Source: Perilla frutescens (Eukaryota > Streptophyta > Magnoliopsida > Lamiales > Lamiaceae). From it: a stretch of 64,000 nucleotides of DNA. The stretch's first letter is position 1. Each line of letters begins with the position of its first letter. A program made the translations under genes and the position numbers. Shown piece by piece: positions 12,913 through 25,631 of the stretch. Where the stretch lies: contig BRKX01000001.1 in NCBI GenBank assembly GCA_026008535.1, forward strand, positions 71,498,317-71,562,316, in the 5' to 3' direction. Below the pieces are notes generated by a model that was not told the DNA's origin, did no database searches, and worked only from the letters and a program-made list of their open reading frames with translations.

Positions 12913-14335
12913 AATTATTTATAATACTACTTCTTTAATGACGATGATGATGATTGTTATTGTTATTATTATTATTATTATAAATACAAAAGAGTCTGGT
13001 AAAACTGAAGAAGCTTTGAGTTTTGTAGCATTAAGTATCATAAAATGCTGACCGATAATAAACTTAGAGAAACAAAAATGTTATAATTTTCCTCATATAT
13101 ATTAATTATCGATTAAAACTCAGATATATACTATAGATTCACAATTACTAATCTTTAAATAAATTTACGCATGATGCATGCATGGTGAACAAGCTTTTTC
13201 GTAAATACATGAAACAGATTTAAATATATAAAGATACAACTTTTGCAAGCAATACATATACATATAGCAATCTTTAAATAAAAATGAAGAAGATCGAAAG
13301 CGATCAACTTTCGAAAGCAATAGTAATTAATGAGTGTACAAGTGGAGGGCAGATCATATCACTGATTGATATATACATCAACTTTACACTCATCAACGTA
13401 TTTATTATAACATGAAGAAATTATTAATCAATTAACGAAAACTATTCCTTTCTTCATGTTTTGGTATCTCTTTAATGTTTTGCGTCCTCGTCTTTGCTTT
13501 CTTAATAGGGAAAACTAACATGGAATTAAATTTTAAAAATAATTTTTTACAAAGACTTAATTAAGGTTGCTTTTGCTTTCACTACCAAACAAAATTAAGC
13601 CAATGCAATCAATATACCAATAATTCTCTTGTTTCTTGGAATGTTCTTCCCCTTCTTTCAAGGTAAATAAAGTTGTTATTAATTAGCCCTTTTTTTTGTT
13701 CTTTCGGCTCTAAAGCCAATTTCAATTATTATTATTTTTTTTTATCAATTTTCAATCCACGAAAATACTAATCATATTTGTGCATGAGCATAAAAATATA
13801 TCAAGTGTAGTGAATGTTATTTGTATGGACTTGTTTGATTATAATCGATCCGAGTCAAGTGTGAGCATATTTTAACTGAACCCAATACGAGTCGAGTTGA
13901 TCGGTTGTTATTGTTATGTATGGTGACATTTCACAATTCTCTAGTTGTCTCATTTGTTTTCTCATTTATTGTAGAATAAGTAGAGAATGATGGGTACAAT
14001 TTATTTTTTCCATGACGAAAGGGCAATACTAAAATAAACTTATTTAATTGGGCCACAGAAACCATATTTTTTTTGGATCAGAATCAAATGGATTTGGGCT
14101 CATCGATATAGAAAACAAATATGGGCCCTTAAATATTGTAAGCTTTTGAAATTGCGGTAACGAACGCTATGGTTTTTCTTTTTACTCAAGTCAACTAAGG
14201 GTGAGAGCTAAAAAGTAAAATATTCATTCAAATCCCTTTTTAGAAAAAAAAATTAGACATGCAACTTGTTCTATACGGGTTTCTTTAATTTAAATTATAA
14301 TTTATTTCATTCCAATTAATATTTAGAGCTTAGAA
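12913..14335. other. Gene-free AT-rich interval
   Basis: No reading frame with coding character and no clear element ends. It contains a short ATT/TTA run near 12960-12980. Confidence 0.55.
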
Positions 14336-14830
14336 ATTTGGGGTTTAGGGTTTAGTGTTTTTTTAATTTTTTTAAGGATTTTTGGGGGGTTTTTTAGGGT
14401 TTAGTTTTTTTGGGGTGTTTTTAGGGATTTTTTTTGTATTTTTTAGGATTTTTTTAAGATGTTTTTAAGGGTTTATTTTGTATTTTTAGGGATTTATTTT
14501 CTGTTTTTAAAGGTTTATTAATTTCATTTTAGAATATAAATTCATAGTGATTTCAAATAAATTAAATCAATTCATTTGAATTTTAGGGTTCACTTATTGT
14601 ATTTTAGGGTATACAATTTGGGGGGGGGGGGGGGACACAAAAAACACAGAAAAATAAAAAAAATGGAAAAAATCAATATTTTTTTAAATGTAGGCGATTG
14701 TACCCCATGTGCTGCGCGGGGGCGCGCGTGAGGTACACGCGCCTGCAAAAATGGACCTTTTTTTACTGGGCCGATCTGGGTGTTGGGTCGGCGTATCAGA
14801 CTAATGTACAAGAGAGTGCCCCTAAATTAT
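14336..14830. repeat. Dispersed repeat family A, copy 1, G-rich and telomere-like
   Basis: A plus-strand run of degenerate TTTAGGG-like words, including GGGTTTAGGGTTTAGTG at about 14340, then a 15-base G run (14620-14634), a GC-rich patch with CGCGCG words (14715-14745), and an end with GAGAGTGCCCC. The reverse complement matches 60425-61200 in order (GGCACTCTC, GTGTACC, GCGCG, GAATTGATTTAATTTATTTGAAAT). It is a transposon-like dispersed repeat and not a telomere array. Confidence 0.55.
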
Positions 14831-15017
14831 AAATTCTTATGACATCATAATATTTCATTAATTTTATCCTAACATATAGCTCAATCGATATTCTTTTCTT
14901 CTATAAGAGTGAGAAATTCGTGTACGAATTTCAATCCTCGTCCCCGGCTTAAAAATAAAATATTTCATTTATTTAAAAAAATAAAACCTTTAAGTAACAA
15001 AGGCCGGATAAATATTA

Positions 15018-15242
15018 TTACCTCCGTACCCAATAGCAAGATCCACCTTGTCTTATTTAGCTGTCCCAATAGGAAGGTCACTTCCAAATATGAAAATAAT
15101 TAATGTTAACATCAAAGTGGACCTCACTTACTTTATATTACTTTTTATTATAATACTCCTTAAAGAAATGAATCCCACCTACTTTACCCACTACTTAACC
15201 AACTAATCCATTTCTCCTTAATCTCCGTACCCAATAGCAAGT
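15018..15242. mobile_element. Possible degenerate Stowaway-like MITE
   Basis: CTCCGTACCCAATAGCAAG occurs near both ends (about 15021 and 15224) in direct orientation, with CCCAATAGGAAGGTC-type words inside as in mariner-related plant MITEs. The inverted right end is not clear, so class is uncertain. Confidence 0.3.
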
Positions 15243-15538
15243 GGTGGTAATTATTTATGTTTCATGATGCATCACACTCTATAAATATTATATATAATTC
15301 CGTGATAATTAATATATATGATAAAAGTATAATTAAACATATCAAATATTATAATGCACTACAAAATTAATAAGCCCTTATTATATAGAAAAATAATTAA
15401 ATTTAAAATTATGGCCATTTAGTTATTATATTTTTTATAAAAAAAAAAAGATTTTAGGCTAAATTAGCGACGTTCCAATTTTTACCCAAACAAAGCCCTA
15501 AAATTAACTCTAACCTTCACCCCCACAATAGTGAACAC

Positions 15539-15582
15539 CGCCACCGCCACCGCCACTGCCACTGCCACTGCCACTGCCACTC
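15539..15582. repeat. CCGCCA/CCACTG hexanucleotide repeat in the B3 leader region
   Basis: Tandem CCGCCA units grade into CCACTG units, about 170 bases before the B3 start codon, probably in the 5' UTR. Confidence 0.85.
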
Positions 15583-15673
15583 AGAAACAGTCAACTTCGC
15601 CGGAGATTGTTTCAGCGAACAACCAGAAAACGGTGTGGCTGTTGAGATTTGTTTCACGGTCTAACTAAAGCGC

Positions 15674-15730
15674 ATGGAGTTGGTGTGTGGGGGTTTAGTT
15701 AACAATTTAGCAATGTGTTGTTACAGGTGA
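15674..15730 (+). other. Possible upstream ORF before the B3 gene
   Basis: An ATG followed by 17 further codons and a TGA that ends 24 bases before the B3 start. If the leader is unspliced here, this uORF would precede the main frame. A leader intron ending at TTACAG (15726) would remove most of it. No conservation data are available. Confidence 0.3.
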
Positions 15731-15754
15731 CTTATACATCAAAGTGAGATCAAG

Positions 15755-15851
15755 ATGGTTCGCCGAGGGACTTCGCCTGATGTCACTCGATTTTTCAAAA
15801 TCGTGTTTGGCAAGGACCACTCTAAACTTATGGTACGAAACACTTCTCTCT

Positions 15852-15883
<32 letters not shown>

Positions 15884-18800
15884 TACTTTTCTTGTCTCTT
15901 ATTTTATTAGTTTTTCTGTGATTCTGTCTTACCGTTTGTCTTCTTGCATTATATTATTTTTTGTTATATTTTATTACGGATTTAGGGTTCATGCTGCCGA
16001 TTCTCATTTGTTATAGTTAATATATTCGTCATTTTCAAGCTCTCTGACAGAGTATTATGTTTAAATATGTTTTATTTATGTATGTGTGAAGCATTCATGT
16101 ATAATTTTAATATTCGTTGTATAAAACCAAGAAGTACTGCAGTGGGGTGGCAACTTACTGCGTGTGGCAGGGCAAGTAGGCAAGCATGTCTCCCTCTGAA
16201 TTTATATTGTCAAGCCAAAACCCAAAGAAAAGCAAAGATCACAAATTTCTGCTGCTTGGTTTCAAATTTCAATATGTTTCTGGAAGAGATATAGCTTCCT
16301 AGATGAATTGCAAGAGCTTTGTAAACCCCTTTCCCCAAGCCGCCAAAGCCTTCACAAAATTATTAAATTCACCACTCGCTTTTCTTTTGGGATGTTTTGT
16401 TCTTTTTTCATGAAACTTGTGTTTCAAATTTATTATTTGATTTGATGTTAACTTGGTCTTTTATGGATTTAATTTTTTAATTTTTTTAATTGGTTCTATT
16501 TTTTTTTTCCGGGTGGGTGGGTGAGTGGGGTGGGAGAATGCAATAAAATCCATTTAAGGTTTTGCCATGTATCTATAGAGAGCTCATGGTCAAACTTATG
16601 CTCTTGCAGAAAATATGATCAAAACGCCAAAAACCAATCAAGAACTCCAAGAAATTATCTCGACTTGTATGGGCCTCAGTCATGAGAATCTCTCATTTTT
16701 TGAGGGAATTGAAAAGCTGAAGTTTCCTAACTCTGGCTTTTATTCATTTATTTATTATTTATTATTTTCTCGTTAAAAATCTTATTTATGAAGAGTGACT
16801 TTAAACATGGTTCTCTAATATCTAAATGTACATGTATAGAAGTCACGTGATGGGCCTGTGACTTCAATTAGAAGTTGTTGATTGAGCCGGCGATTTTACT
16901 TATTTTTGAAACATTTGTTACAAAAATGGTACACGTTTAAAAGGAAATTTTTAATTCTTTTTTTGCAGTACTTGCCTCCAGAGTTCGCCCGGAAAGTGAA
17001 GCACTTGGCTAATCAAGAAATTCAAATTGAGGATTCATGTGAGCAGCGATGGTCTGTAACACTGTCGTGTGTCAATGGCTCCCTTGCTTTCTTTAAGGGT
17101 TGGCAACAGTTTTTTCTAGACCATGGTCTGAAATTAGGACACCTGTTAGTTTTTACTTATACGGAGGGAAGCGATTTTAGTGTTCAAATTTATACCACAA
17201 GCGCCATGGAAAGAACATACTTCAATAATGAAATGCCTCGACTGCGCAAAAGATCTCGGAGAGACCAAGGAACATCCTTAGAAGATGAACCAGATCAGAC
17301 AGCTGATGCAAATTCAGGGGATAAGCCCATCTCGGCCACTTTAGTTCCCGCTGGAAATGAATTTCAGAGGCTTGAAACGGGCCTTGCGATGGCAAATGCT
17401 GACCTTGTGGTTTCACAACCTCCTCCAGAGCCTATGAACATGGAGGATCCAATTTGTATCATCAACAGAGATGATGTGTATCATGAAGAACATAGGAACC
17501 TTTTATACGACTTGTCAAGCTTTGAGATGGAAAGCAGAATATCTGATGCAAACAACTCTCAGAAAGCTTTGATCACAGTGTCAGATCCTCCTCACACTGA
17601 AACTGCACATCATGATGTCAAGTTTGAGGATGCAGCAGACAAAAAAATATCACTTTCTGAGATTGTAGAACCGATCAAACCAGCAGGGGATGATGCTATG
17701 GAGCCGACTAAAACAACAATGGAGGATGCTGAAATGGCTGTGATCCAGACAGATCTAATCTTGGATAATTCTGGTGACATTTCTATCAACAAGTTTGGGA
17801 AAGAATTGGATGCAAAAAAGGCCCTTTCTCATGAGGAAATTGCAGACCAGATTACAAAAGAGGTGGATGACACTCAAATTGCTCCACATTCAGGTCAGGC
17901 AGGTGGCCATTCTTGTGATGCTTTTGTGGACAGGTTTGATAAGAAACCTTCTAATAACAGTAACATGAAGAAGGGTATGTTGGATAATGTTTGCAATTTT
18001 CAGGATGGTAAGGGAACTTGCGCTGCCTGACTCAGTTTATTCTATTTTTTGAATATTGCTATGCCCAATTCATGTGTTATCATGTTGTTCTTCATTGACC
18101 AGTGACATCTGCTGCATTATGCTATAATCATTTTTCAGAATCATTTAGTGTATCTCCTTCCATAGGGAGTAGTAAGCTTGCAGAAAGGGAACATGCAGTA
18201 AAAAGCAAATTTGGTGAATTGTCCATCTCTAGTTCAGCTGTCAAACACCCATTAGGTTTGTATTTCTTTATTGCATGCTCCGGCTTACTAATAATGAATT
18301 CTCTCATTTTATCTGCAGATGTCTTAAGTTGCATTTTTTGGTTTAATAATGATAAATTAAACAGGAGGACCTACTGTTAAGAAAGAACTGGTTGAGATGG
18401 AAGACAAAGCTACTGCTTGTAATGAAGTATCTCATGGTGGTGCGTTCTAGTTTTACTTCTTCTCATTCTGAACTAAGCGGAAAAAATTTCCATGTATTTG
18501 GCATGTGTGTGTGTATGATCTGCAGCAAGTCCTCAAGAACACATTTATTGAAATCCATTAATTGTATGTAGCACTTGTTCACAAAATGCAGGAAGAAAGG
18601 CACCTGTGGCCATGGGGTGGAACCATGCTCAGATGATTTCTCCACCAGTAAAAGTTGAACCTGAACCTGATCAATTTAATGAAACAGGTCCATTAGATAC
18701 TATCAGTTCCTTTTCAACCTGTCCATTTTCAGCTGAAGTAAAAAGCCGAGTGTTCCTGGTATTCTTTTAACTCTAGTTTCGTCCTTTCCTTTTTTATATA

Positions 18801-19904
18801 TGTCGATTTTTATTCATATCCCATCTAAACTCATCAATGACTTAGCCTTGTGATGTTGCTCCTATTTGCTCCTTACCCTTGAATTGTGTTCTTGAATTAG
18901 TAATGCTGAAAGTAATTGATAGAAGATAGTCAAAAGTGCATATATTGGGCTTACATATACTTCTTCATTTGTGACCTGCATATCATTGTAAAGGTGCATA
19001 TAGTTCAGTGAGATGCAAAGTTGCTAATCAAAATATAGGTACTCTAGGATCCCTACTCTTAAAACAGGGGCTAGTATAAACTATAGGCATGGTTTCAAAA
19101 AACGCAAGAGGCACACGCCTTGAGGCGAGGCGCCGGGAAACAGCCTCTTAGGTGGTGCCTTGGCCTTGCCTAGTGAAACTTGTGCCTCTATACTTTGAGC
19201 CTCCCACTGAGGCCTGTGAGGCATGTGTCTCATTTTTCTAGCTTCTTTTGTAGAGGCTGGGCAGCATTCTAAAACCAGCCGGTGAAGGGGAGAGAGAGAG
19301 ACCTTAGTATTTGTTATCGACTTACGTATACCTTGCATACTCTGACTATAATATTTGAAATGAGAAAATCCACCTTGCTGAAACTTCTTGTTTTAGCATC
19401 GAAAATTGGCTCTATACAAGTAGCATAATTTTCATATAAATTCCTATTCAAATGATTGTAAAATGAAGACTTACTGCATAACAGGCATAACATCAGTTGC
19501 AATGTGCCATGATAGTAATATGATTTGGTTCTTTCCCTTAGGGTAGGTTATTCCCTTGACTCTGATATATGTTCTATCTATTTTTATACCTGCATATTCC
19601 CTTGACCTCCCCGTCGTGCTGTATGTAGGAGTTGCCAGTCCCGATAATTCCATCAGCTCGAGGAAAGAAACCGAAACCTCAACCTCCCATCCCAGAGATG
19701 GTTGTGTATCTGAGAGACTCAAATCAAAAGCTGTGGCCAGTTGTTTACCACGAATATCGCGGTTGTAGAGCCTTCACTAATAACTGGGCTAAATTCTGCG
19801 AGCAAAACAACATTAACCCAGGAGACAGATGCAGGTTTCATGCTGAAGATAATGCTATGTCGTACGTTTATAGAGTCGAGGTTGCTCGTGGATCATCGGG
19901 TTAG
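15755..19904 (+). CDS. B3 domain transcription factor with two B3 domains (REM-like)
   Basis: Seven-exon model: 15755-15832, 16969-18007, 18103-18255, 18365-18436 (or -18439), 18592-18687, 18733-18758, 19629-19904. All junctions are GT-AG and keep one frame, giving about 579 aa. Exon 1 supplies the first strand of B3 domain 1 (RFFKIVFGKDHSKLM), continued in exon 2 (PPEFARKV, WSVTL, FFKGWQQFFLDHGLKLGHLLVFTY; residues about 12-105). A long acidic, Ser/Thr-rich linker follows. The last exon holds a second, shorter B3-like domain (WPVVYHE, AFTNNWAKFCEQNNINPGDRCRF), ending at the C-terminus. The 26-bp exon 6 is needed to bring the last exon into frame. The protein is expected to be nuclear and DNA-binding; targets are unknown. 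Exon 4's donor is ambiguous by 3 bp. Confidence 0.85.
19085..19265. repeat. GC-rich GAGGC/GCCTC-word insertion in the last B3 intron
   Basis: A compositionally distinct patch, much richer in GC than the intron around it, with many GAGGC, GCCTC and CTTGGCCTTG words. It resembles the AGGCG-rich fragments left by plant retroelements. No intact ends are visible. Confidence 0.35.
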
Positions 19905-20697
19905 TTTCCCGACTAGTGATATGCAGAATTCGCTCTGCAGCAACGTAGCCATTGATTCGGAGCTGAAATGTTAGATGATGCCATGAAGAATTTCTAGGTT
20001 TTGCTAACCTTTTTGTAGTGCACACTGATGCCCTAGAATTTGGTAAAAATGTTTGTAGCGTTGTGTCCATATTTTGTACTAATATGTGCCAATTTGTTAA
20101 TATAACTGTCTTCTCTTTTGTTACTGTTGCATTTTACACAACTCAAGTCCGCAACTTTTATACTTCATCAATGACACCAACTCAACCTAAAATAACTTTT
20201 ATTTTCTCATTATTTATTAACTGCATATTAATTGAAAAATGAGAAATAGGGGTAGAATGAGAGAATTTGATCGTGTTTCAAATATTATGTATATTGGTTT
20301 CTATTTACTGAGAACTGGAAAATACGAATTTTGGTATAATTTTATTTTTTTTAGTGGATAATTATCTACAATATTATTCATGTAAATTTTATCTACAAAA
20401 AAAATATTATCATCAAATAAAAAATTGCCAAGTGACAGATTATGATTGGATGAAACAACCCAGTTGTTTTAACACAATTTAGGGAGGGAGAAAAGTGAAA
20501 TGATGAGAAAAGTTATAGGGACTAATTTAAGATGAAGATTAGTGTCGTGCAAAAATCTTCGAATTTCAAATACTTTTCTTCAAAATCATTATTATATTTA
20601 TTTTTATTTTTATATTTTGGTGGGAAAACGAGATGACCCCCGACATTCTCCTATATTTTCTGAAAAACAAGAAAGCTCAAAATTACAGTGAAAATCA
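19905..20697. other. B3 3' region and bS21 promoter region
   Basis: The B3 3' UTR probably runs through the first 200 bases or so. The rest is AT-rich and leads directly to the plastid S21 start codon. No other gene or element is visible. Confidence 0.5.
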
Positions 20698-22543
20698 ATG
20701 GCGTTCTCCACGATTAATACCCTCGACTTCGTGCCCCCTCACAATCAAACCGCACTCCCCCCCGAAAACCCTCCTCCCCCAAATCTTCCTCTTCTTCCCA
20801 TCAGGGAGCCCTCTACTTTCTCTCTCAAAACCCACCTCAATCACCTCAATTTGCTCCCAAAACCCCCACTCAAAACCGCCATCAGCGGAATGGATGAAGA
20901 ACACGAGATCCCATTTCATCACCACTGCCAAAACTCCCATTCTCTCACGGTGGCTTTCCCTTCGCTCGCATTTTCGAACACCCTTTTCTTCGCTTGCAAC
21001 GTTAAGCTGATCGTGGGGGAAGATGAGCACGAGGAGAATCTGGTCGGCCGGTTCCGCCGCGAGGTGCTGAAGGCCGGCGTGCTTCAGGAGTGCAAGCGGC
21101 GGCGCTTTTTCGAGTGCAGCCAGGAGAAGCGGAAGCGCAAGACGCGTGAGGCGGCCCGCCGCTACCGGAAAAGGTTGGTCGTGGTTTTTTTGTTTCTGCA
21201 ATTGTTTGCTTTTCGATGATTTCCAGTTGGGCTATCGATTTCTTGTTTGGTTTTTGTTGATTGGTTGAAGTGCTGAGTTTCTTGATTTTATTGTTTTGTT
21301 GAACTAGCATTGTGCAGTTCTTCATTTCCTTTTGTACTTGGATTGTTGTTTGTGAGTTTTTCAACCGACTTGTGAATTTTTTGGAGGTGAGAATTTTGGA
21401 TTATGGTTCGAAAAAAATGATATATTTGGAAATATAGGCCATTTCGTTAGCATCATGAGCTGTTGATATATACCAAACTATAATCTCTGGTGCAACAGAA
21501 GGGTAACTGCTCGTTTGATTTTTGATATCCAACAAGTATGTATATGTCGTATACAGTTGTGGAAGTGTGTTGATGTTGGCATGGTTGTTAATTGTATATC
21601 AAACTATGCTTTGATGAGAGACATACGAACACGAATGGGATTGTTGGCTATTGAGAATATACATTTCTGATTCAATAAAAAGCGGTCAAACCTATATAAA
21701 TACAAGTGTAATAGAATTATTGCATGAATAAGAATGAAGTAATAGAAATGGCATCAATATGTGATGTTATGATATTGATTCAGTTGGTGTATCCCAAATG
21801 ACAATGTAAATCTCATAATTTGTTTTCTAATATGCGCAAACGGGTATCTGTAGTGCATAACCTTGCTTATTGATTGATGAGTGTGTGCTCTTATCTAATT
21901 TGGGTACTATGGTTCATTGGTTCTGTTGCCTTACGAAATTTTCCCAATAGAATGATACATTTACATGTGCACTGTAGAGATATTTATGGATCTTACAAGT
22001 AAATTCTACGGGTGATACTTTTCAGTGTTATGAGTGATCCTTTTTTTCCGGAGCCCCATCTGACGGTCTGATGGAAAGACTCCGTCTGACAGAAGTCTTT
22101 GCCATCTGAAAATGCTGTTTGAGGTTCTTTCTTTTATGATGAGTGAGAAGCTATCATCAAGTTTACTTATGATTTTTGTTATTTATTATAATCATGCTCG
22201 GGTTCTTCTTCACTTCCCCACTATATATATGTAGTTATCTATATTATACCACACAAAAAGAAAAATGGATACCTCTTTAGGCTGCTTATATTTGGTTTAG
22301 ACCATTTGGGGTTGACAAATATAAAGCAGAACGTTCATAAACTGCCAAGATTATTATTCTTCATGTTGGATTTCTTATTTTCTTTGATATTGTTAGTTCT
22401 TTTATGCTTTGATCTTCTCCATAATCAGGCGGCCACCACCTAAGGTGTCGAAACAGGACAAAGCAGAGAGTTCGAAGAAGAAGACTCAAGATTCTGATGA
22501 CGATAACTGGGAGGTTCTTGACATAGATTTACCCTATCGCTGA
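20698..22543 (+). CDS. RPS21: Plastid 30S ribosomal protein bS21, nuclear-encoded
   Basis: Two exons, 20698-21173 and 22429-22543, with a 1255-bp GT-AG intron; 196 aa. Residues 1 to about 80 are Ser/Pro/His/Asn-rich with almost no early acidic residues, as in a chloroplast transit peptide. Residues about 101-159 are the S21 domain (NVKLIVGEDEHEENLVGRFRREV, then a very basic KRKRKTREAARRYRKR stretch). The intron falls right after this basic helix; exon 2 adds a PPPK linker and an acidic tail ending DLPYR. The protein should assemble into the small subunit of the plastid ribosome; mutants of the Arabidopsis homologue (GHS1) have sugar and greening phenotypes, from general knowledge. Exon 1 is GC-rich compared with the intron. 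Confidence 0.92.
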
Positions 22544-24409
22544 CTGCCTGCTACTTTTTATTCGAAACGAATTGCAACTCATCTGGGACTTTTTTTTTTG
22601 AAATAACTCATCTGGGACTTAACTTGGACTATTGGCGGTGCAGCTGTGGGCTGCCGCCTTAGCTGATATGTTCATAACTTGTTTTAGGAATCGAACTATT
22701 TCTGCTCTAATTGTTGACTCTCAACCGCTGTTATAACGATCTTTTGAGCTAACTCGAGAAAATGTACATTTGTTAAGACTTAAAGACTCCCATGTGAGAG
22801 AGTTGAAAAAGTGCTATCTCGTTTGGCTGTACAGATGACTTCAAACACTAGCTAAGCTGGGTAAATTGTTCTTCATCACTCTCTTATTTTGCATGCATTC
22901 TTGATTTTTGTAATAGAATTTATATTCATGCCAAGTGCATGTAAATTATAATTGTAATTTGCTGATATCGTAGACGTGAAATGTATTGCTAATGAACACC
23001 AATTTGTTGTAGAAACCCAATTGGCACTGTTAATAATTTTTTCTAGTCACTTTGTTCATGATTGTGGGAATCATTGTTCGTATGCATGAGTTTCTTGGTT
23101 TTGGAACTTTTTCTTTTTGGGGGTGAAATGTAAGGATTGAATGACTTGAGTTTCGGAGAGAAATTTAGTAGATTTCGGAAATACCAAAATCACTTTATTT
23201 TAAATTCATCAAATGATGAATCAACATATGTAAATTCTTGATTTAAATTCTTTGATCAAAAGTCTTAAACCAAACGTAATCTCGAGAGAATTTCTCTAAT
23301 CTAACCGAAAGGCGTGGGTTCAACTAATTAATATCACATTACAATGATTTACTAAGGTGGCAACTGAAAAATAAAAATAAAAATATTCTTTGGATATTCT
23401 TACATTTTAGGAAAACAAAAACTACATATAGTATTAAGTATGTCACGGTACTACTTCTATATGGGAATTATGAATATTCAACCAACTTTATTAACTAAAC
23501 TGTTTTATTTTAGAAGTGAATTATTATTCCAGTCTTATACAATTGGAAACCACAGTAATCTAGTTTCTTAATTACAAGAGTAAACAAATAAATAAAATAA
23601 TAATTAAAAAAAGCTAAAAAATAACGTTTCTTGGACACAGTTTCGGAAACAAAAGATGATGATCACTTGTTCAGTTGTTCTAATAGTTATTTGATCACAT
23701 TCAAATTTAGCAAAAAATTAATCTTTGTCGGTTTTCATAATAACATATTTGTCCTCCCAGAAGAAGCAGAAAGGGCAAATTAACTGTCATTTTCTTTGTT
23801 AATTATCTTGATTTATAGTTATTGACAAATTTCTTACTTCTTTTGGTAAGCTATCTTATATCGTATGATCATTATTGATCATGTACTAGTTTGATTATTG
23901 AATTATATACGTATCTTACTTTCGAATAAACTCTTCAAACTTGAAAGCATGCATAGTCTTATTATATAATTTACAGTTAATTTTCAAATAAATTTTGAAT
24001 GAATTTATTATTTAAACACGATTGTTAAAACGTTGTTTTAATGTCCTAAAAGATGCAAATTAAATCCCCTCCACCTAAAAAATGTATTTTTATTAACATT
24101 TTTTTTATTTTGTAAATTTTTTTAATCCCTAAATAATTATTTACTCTAGATATATATATTTTCACTTTAATTATAGATCTAAAACTATATCTACATGCAT
24201 AAAATTAATATAATTTTATCATTATTGAGCTTGTACTTAATTGTGTGAATTTAATTTATTAAAAAGATGGTAGGAAAATTAATACTTGTAAGATGTTTAA
24301 TAATTTTCATTCCTAAATGTTCAATAATTATGATAAAATAATTTTAATTTTATGCATATATACAAATATGATTTTAGTTCTATAATTAAAGGAAAACTAT
24401 ACAAAAATA
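22544..24409. other. bS21 3' region and gene-free AT-rich interval
   Basis: A short direct duplication of AACTCATCTGGGACTT (about 22578-22620) lies in the probable 3' UTR. Beyond about 23000 the sequence is AT-rich with no coding frame or clear transposon ends. Confidence 0.55.
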
Positions 24410-24682
24410 CCCCCCCCCATCCCATTTATATAGTCCTTATTATTATTTTGAGGTGTCCCAGTTATATAGTCTCATAACTATAAATAATATCAATTTTCAT
24501 ATTGATATACATATATACCCTTGTTAGATCTTGGAAATTAGAAACCAAACACTTAATTTTTTTGAAGTCGTAAATTTTACATAGGGATAATATTGGAAGT
24601 TAACTTTTAATATCTTATTTTCATAAATATTTTTAATTTACGTGCGAATATATATTGAACTATATAATTGGGATGGAGGGAG
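24410..24682. mobile_element. Stowaway-type MITE
   Basis: The ends are inverted: CCCATCCCATTTATATAGTCC at the left (after a C run), and TATATAATTGGGATGGAGGG at the right. Both sides have TA (24408-24409, 24683-24684) as target duplication. Size 273 bp and the GGAGGGAG terminus fit Tc1/mariner-related MITEs. Confidence 0.7.
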
Positions 24683-24716
24683 TATTAAATAAATTTTTTA
24701 GTGAGGTAAAAAATGA

Positions 24717-25053
24717 TTTTTGCACCAAACATATAGTGGGGTGATTTGTATCTTCTAGTAAATACTAAGATGACAATTAATCCAAAAAATTAACGTTAAT
24801 AGAGAATCCCCCCTAAACATTAGGCCTCGTTGGTTGGCAAAGATTCTAGTTTTGAAAAATAATATGATTTTTTTTAAATTCAGTATTTTTGCACCAAATA
24901 TATAGTGGGGTGACTTGTATCTTCTTAGTAAATACTAAGATGATATTAATTATTCCAAAAAATTAATGTTAAGAGAGAATGCCCCCTCCCTCGATAAACA
25001 TTAGGTCTTGTTAGTTGGCAAGGATTATAGTTTTGGAAAGTAATATCATCCCT
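24717..25053. repeat. Direct imperfect duplication, period about 169 bp
   Basis: 24717-24870 and 24886-25053 match in order (TTTTTGCACCAAA, TATAGTGGGGTGA, TTAGTAAATACTAAGATGA, CATTAGG...TTGGCAA, TTTGGAAAGTAATAT-like). The TTGGTTGGCAA-type words resemble the ends of Tourist-like MITEs. The copies have diverged, so the duplication is not recent. Confidence 0.65.
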
Positions 25054-25255
25054 TAATTTTAAATCTCTTTGTTTGGTTTAATTTTCGGGAATTTTCAAAA
25101 GTAATATGATTCTTCAAAAAAGAAAACCAATATAACTTTCCGGGATTTAAAATACCTACTCTAGGTATTTTGATTACTTTGTATCTAGAAATCTTGTGTT
25201 AGATCAATTTATTATTCATTTTTTTCATCTATTATTTATATTATTTTTATAAATT

Positions 25256-25628
25256 CACTACAAAAAAAAAAGTCTTTAGAGACAAGATTATTAGTGACGA
25301 TAAATGTCGTCACTAATACTAGACTTTTAGTAATGATATATCGTTTCTAATTATCACATATCATCTCTAATAAAATTTTTGTGATGACATTGTTGTCACT
25401 TAAAAATATTTTTTGTGATGACATCATGTCGTCGCAAATAGAGCACCCCTAAAATTCGTCCCAAATAAATTAAAAATTATTTTAAGTGACAATATTGTCG
25501 TCACAAAAAATGTCATTAGAAATGACATGTAATTATTAGAGATGATATGTTGTTACTTAGTCTATCATTAGTGATGGCATTTGTTGTCGCTAATAATATT
25601 GTAACTAAAGATCATTTTTTCGGTAGTG
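25256..25628. mobile_element. CACTA-type MITE, copy 2, inverted relative to copy 1
   Basis: It begins CACTACAAAAAAAA and ends TTTTTTCGGTAGTG, flanked by ATT on both sides (25253-25255, 25629-25631). Internal GTGACGACA, TGTCGTC and TTCGTCCCAAATAAATT blocks are the reverse complement of those in the 12427 copy. The two therefore inserted in opposite orientations. Confidence 0.75.
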
Positions 25629-25631
25629 ATT

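Noticed and set aside
14336..14420. Interstitial telomere array
   Set aside because: Only about two adjacent TTTAGGG-type units; the rest is degenerate, and the whole block belongs to a dispersed repeat.
20695..21364. Minus-strand frames over the S21 exon
   Set aside because: Shadows of the GC-rich S21 exon; no family features.
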